Source: a virus. Taken from it: a stretch of DNA of 21,503 nucleotides. The stretch covers positions 1 through 21,503 of the IMG/VR virus record IMGVR_UViG_3300025889_001105; one strand, given 5' to 3'. Under the pieces are notes generated by a model. That model saw only the letters and a program-made list of their open reading frames with translations, did no database searches and had not been told where the DNA came from. Positions 19,223 through 21,503 of this stretch are shown in pieces. Each line of letters starts with the position of its first letter. Position 1 is the first letter of the stretch. The position numbers and the translations under genes were made by a program.

Positions 19223-19846
19223 ATGACCAACCGAATTTCCAAAGGCCGGTACGGCGACGACAACGATCCCAAGGTGATTGCGGCAGAATGTCGCAGGCTG
19301 GAAGCCAATGAGGAATTCAACGAGTTGCCGGAGTTTATGTCGCGGCCCGAAGCATTCAACGACCCGTCGCAGAAACTTCGCCGGACACAGATGACGGCAT
19401 TGCCCTTCCGTTTGTCGCCCATGCAGTATAAATTTGCATATGAGTTCATCGAGACAGGCGATGCGTACGGTGCATATCTGAAGGCCGGGTACGCGGTAGA
19501 CGGCAAGAAACCGTTTCAGATTCGCGGTAAGGCCAAAGAACTGCTGGCACAGCCGAAGGTCAACGCATTTGTCGAATACATCAGGAAGAAAGCAATGGAC
19601 AAGCTGGTAATCAACATTGACGACATCGTCGAGAAGTTTCTCACGACGTACAATCAGGCAATGGCCTCGGAAGATTTCACCAATGCTAACCGTGCACTGG
19701 AGAATCTGGGCAAACATCTGGGCATGTTCGTCGAGAAGGCCATGATCGAACAGAAGATCACCATGTCTGCGGAGCAACTTGACGCCGAAATCGCCAAGTA
19801 TCAGGGCATTATTGATGCAGCTATCCAGCAGCCAGTCAAGCACTAG
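19223..19846 (+). CDS. terS: Terminase small subunit
   Basis: A 207-residue protein. LSPMQYKFAYEFIETGDAYGAYLKAGY at about 56-82 is the helix-turn-helix typical of phage small terminases, which recognise the packaging site. Helices with AKELLAQPKVNAFVEYIRKK follow, then an oligomerisation-like C-terminal half (VEKFLTTYNQAMASEDFTNA). It is directly upstream of the large terminase. The ATG at 19223 has no good Shine-Dalgarno, and the leader holds the 12-bp inverted repeat, so translation may be regulated by structure. Confidence 0.85.
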   Translation: MTNRISKGRYGDDNDPKVIAAECRRLEANEEFNELPEFMSRPEAFNDPSQKLRRTQMTALPFRLSPMQYKFAYEFIETGDAYGAYLKAGYAVDGKKPFQIRGKAKELLAQPKVNAFVEYIRKKAMDKLVINIDDIVEKFLTTYNQAMASEDFTNANRALENLGKHLGMFVEKAMIEQKITMSAEQLDAEIAKYQGIIDAAIQQPVKH

Positions 19847-21368
19847 CCCCGAAGTCCTCCTTGCCTTGATGAAAGCCCGTGCTGCCCGTGCGGCACACGA
19901 CGATTTTGCGTCATACGTCAAGATGATGGCCCCGCTCATCGTCCCGGACTTCAAATGGGGCCGACACATCGACATAATCTGCCGAGAATTGCAGCGTTGT
20001 GTCGATCAGGGCGGTCAACGGCTGATGATTTTCCTCCCGCCACGCTCGTCCAAGTCCCTGATCTCGTCCAGACTGTTCCCATCGTGGTACATGGGCCGCA
20101 ATCCTGCCCACGAAATCCTGACGATCAGCCATAATGAGCAGCTGTCGTCCGATTTTGGCCGGTCTGTCCGTGATCTGGTGGCGACGGAGGAGTTCGAGGA
20201 GGTATTTGACGGGGTCCGGCTACGAAAAGACGCCAAGGCTGCTGGTAAATGGAAGACAAACAAAGGCGGATCGTACTTCTCGGCTGGTGTCCACTCACAG
20301 ATCGCCGGTCGTGGTGCACATGTGGCGATTATTGACGATGCTATGTCGGAGGAGGATGCATTCTCCGACGCCGGTCGTGAATACATCAAGAACTGGTACC
20401 CATCTGGCCTACGTACCCGACTCATGCCCGGTGGGTCCATCGTAATCATCAACACCAGATACCATGACGACGATCTCTGCGGGTGGCTGCTGCGAAATCA
20501 GGGCAACGAAGAAGTAGAAACTCAACCATGGAAGGTCATCAAGATACCTGCATGGGTAGACGAGGAAGCGTCAGACCTTCTGGGTCTTCCGGTGGGGTCG
20601 TCCTACTTTCCGGAGTGGAAATCCGACGAACTACTCCGACAAGACGAGGCAGAAATCCGGTCGAACAACGGGTCGAAGTACTGGCAGTCGCTCTACATGC
20701 AGAATCCGACACCGGACGATGGCGGTATCATCAAGATGGGCTACCTCCAGCCGTGGAAAGACCCGGAGCCGCCGAACTGCGAGTTCATCGTCCAGACACT
20801 CGACACAGCCTTTTCAACCCGACAGACCGCTGACGAGTCCGTCATACAGACATGGGGCATCTTCCACACACAACAGGCAGACTCTGCGGGTACCGAACAT
20901 GTGGTGGCTAACCTGATCCTGCTCGGCAACGAACACGGACGCTGGGAGTACCCGGAACTACGTGCCCTTGCACAGGAAGAGTACGAGGCCCACCGACCAG
21001 ACCTGATGATTGTCGAAAAGAAAGCATCCGGCCAATCGCTCATCCAAGACCTGCGTCGTGCCGGACTGCCCATCATGGAATACAACCCGGACCGCGATAA
21101 AGTCAGCAGGGTCAACGCAGCGACACCGCTGATGGAGTCCGGACGTATCTGGATACCAGCCGATAAGCAGTGGGCAGACGATCTGCTGAACCAAGCCCTC
21201 CGCTTCCCCGGCGGTAAACATGACGATATGGTAGACGCCATGACCATGGCAATTCTCTACGTCAAGGACTCGTGGCGTGTCCAGCATCCAGACGATCCGG
21301 ACTGGGAAGATGAGCAGCCGAAGAAGCGACGCGGTGGTTATTGGGTACTCCCCGGCAGGGCCGTATAA
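19815..21368 (+). CDS. terL: Terminase large subunit (packaging ATPase and nuclease)
   Basis: A 517-residue protein from the ATG at 19815, which lies inside the end of the small-terminase gene with CAGGG upstream; an in-frame ATG 12 codons earlier is possible. The ATPase domain has a Walker A-like FLPPRSSKSL (about 73-82) and Walker B VAIIDDAMSEED. The nuclease domain has Asp329 (TLDTAFS), Glu in MIVEKKASG and the final Asp in GKHDDMVDAM. It cuts concatemeric DNA and drives it into the prohead. Walker A with Ser-Ser-Lys-Ser replaces the more usual G-K-S/T pattern. Confidence 0.94.
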   Translation: MQLSSSQSSTSPEVLLALMKARAARAAHDDFASYVKMMAPLIVPDFKWGRHIDIICRELQRCVDQGGQRLMIFLPPRSSKSLISSRLFPSWYMGRNPAHEILTISHNEQLSSDFGRSVRDLVATEEFEEVFDGVRLRKDAKAAGKWKTNKGGSYFSAGVHSQIAGRGAHVAIIDDAMSEEDAFSDAGREYIKNWYPSGLRTRLMPGGSIVIINTRYHDDDLCGWLLRNQGNEEVETQPWKVIKIPAWVDEEASDLLGLPVGSSYFPEWKSDELLRQDEAEIRSNNGSKYWQSLYMQNPTPDDGGIIKMGYLQPWKDPEPPNCEFIVQTLDTAFSTRQTADESVIQTWGIFHTQQADSAGTEHVVANLILLGNEHGRWEYPELRALAQEEYEAHRPDLMIVEKKASGQSLIQDLRRAGLPIMEYNPDRDKVSRVNAATPLMESGRIWIPADKQWADDLLNQALRFPGGKHDDMVDAMTMAILYVKDSWRVQHPDDPDWEDEQPKKRRGGYWVLPGRAV

Positions 21369-21376
21369 TTTCCCGC

Positions 21377-21503
21377 ATGGGATTCAATCTTCAGTCTGCT
21401 ATTGCTACTACTGCACCGCTGCTGTTCGCCGCCGTCGGCTATCTGTTGATGTCGTTAAATGAATTGGAAAATCGTCTGTATCAGGTAGAATCACGTATGA
21501 TGC
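21377..21503 (+). CDS. Small membrane protein with coiled-coil-like end, cut by window
   Basis: Frame open from the ATG at 21377 to the window edge: MGFNLQSAIATTAPLLFAAV, then GYLLMSLNELENRLYQVESR. One hydrophobic segment is followed by a heptad-like charged helix. It starts 9 bases after the large-terminase stop and so is probably in the packaging/structural operon. It has no strong ribosome-binding site. Holin-like or head-associated roles cannot be told apart from this fragment. Confidence 0.55.
   Translation, partial: MGFNLQSAIATTAPLLFAAVGYLLMSLNELENRLYQVESRMM

Noticed and set aside
19154-19975. 273-codon minus-strand frame
   Set aside because: Antisense to the terminase genes, with no family features and no good start.
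1-21503. tRNA genes, integrase, phage RNA polymerase
   Set aside because: No cloverleaf-like sequence and no matching protein motifs were seen by eye; absence is limited to this window and to manual reading.

Overview
The window is part of a tailed double-stranded DNA phage genome (Caudoviricetes). It carries a T7-type DNA polymerase and a primase-helicase, a phage single-strand DNA-binding protein, recombination nucleases, a B12-dependent ribonucleotide reductase and a terminase pair. Genes are dense, with many 1- to 4-base stop/start overlaps, strong Shine-Dalgarno sites and many tiny genes. No integrase, no phage RNA polymerase, no tRNA and no CRISPR array were found. The host cannot be named from the sequence. 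The class II reductase implies that adenosylcobalamin is available, and the codon use is that of a moderately GC-rich bacterium.

Layout. Bases 1-18532 are read leftward (minus strand), apart from a small plus-strand island at 10511-10660. Bases 18533-19222 are a non-coding hub with inverted repeats, tandem sites and AT-rich and G-rich stretches. From 19223 rightward the packaging genes are on the plus strand: small terminase, large terminase and the start of a membrane protein. In the leftward arm, transcription first meets many small accessory genes (18532 to 10667): a SprT-like metalloprotease, three adjacent hydrophobic mini-proteins, an HNH endonuclease, two tandem NTG-repeat paralogues, a papain-like protein and an excisionase-like protein. 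It then enters a replication block: NGQHR-motif protein, primase-helicase, DNA polymerase, PD-(D/E)XK nuclease, SSB and RecB/Cas4-like exonuclease. A GIY-YIG endonuclease, a DUF3310-type protein, an FkbM methyltransferase, a very basic 42-residue protein and the reductase follow. The replication proteins plausibly act as one machine, with the reductase supplying deoxynucleotides.

The most unusual signal is the palindrome GTTTAAAC. It occurs 21 times between 2632 and 18928, where chance would give well under one copy. It lies in genes in different reading frames and in intergenic gaps, mostly close to gene starts. It forms the stop codon of three genes and repeats with an exact 23-bp period in the hub. 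It is absent from the reductase and the terminase genes. This points to a DNA- or RNA-level element, such as a dispersed operator, gene-boundary element or replication site. Other notable items are duplicated intercistronic hairpin elements, a perfect 17-bp operator-like palindrome on the -35 of the plus-strand island, and a 12-bp inverted repeat in front of the terminase genes.
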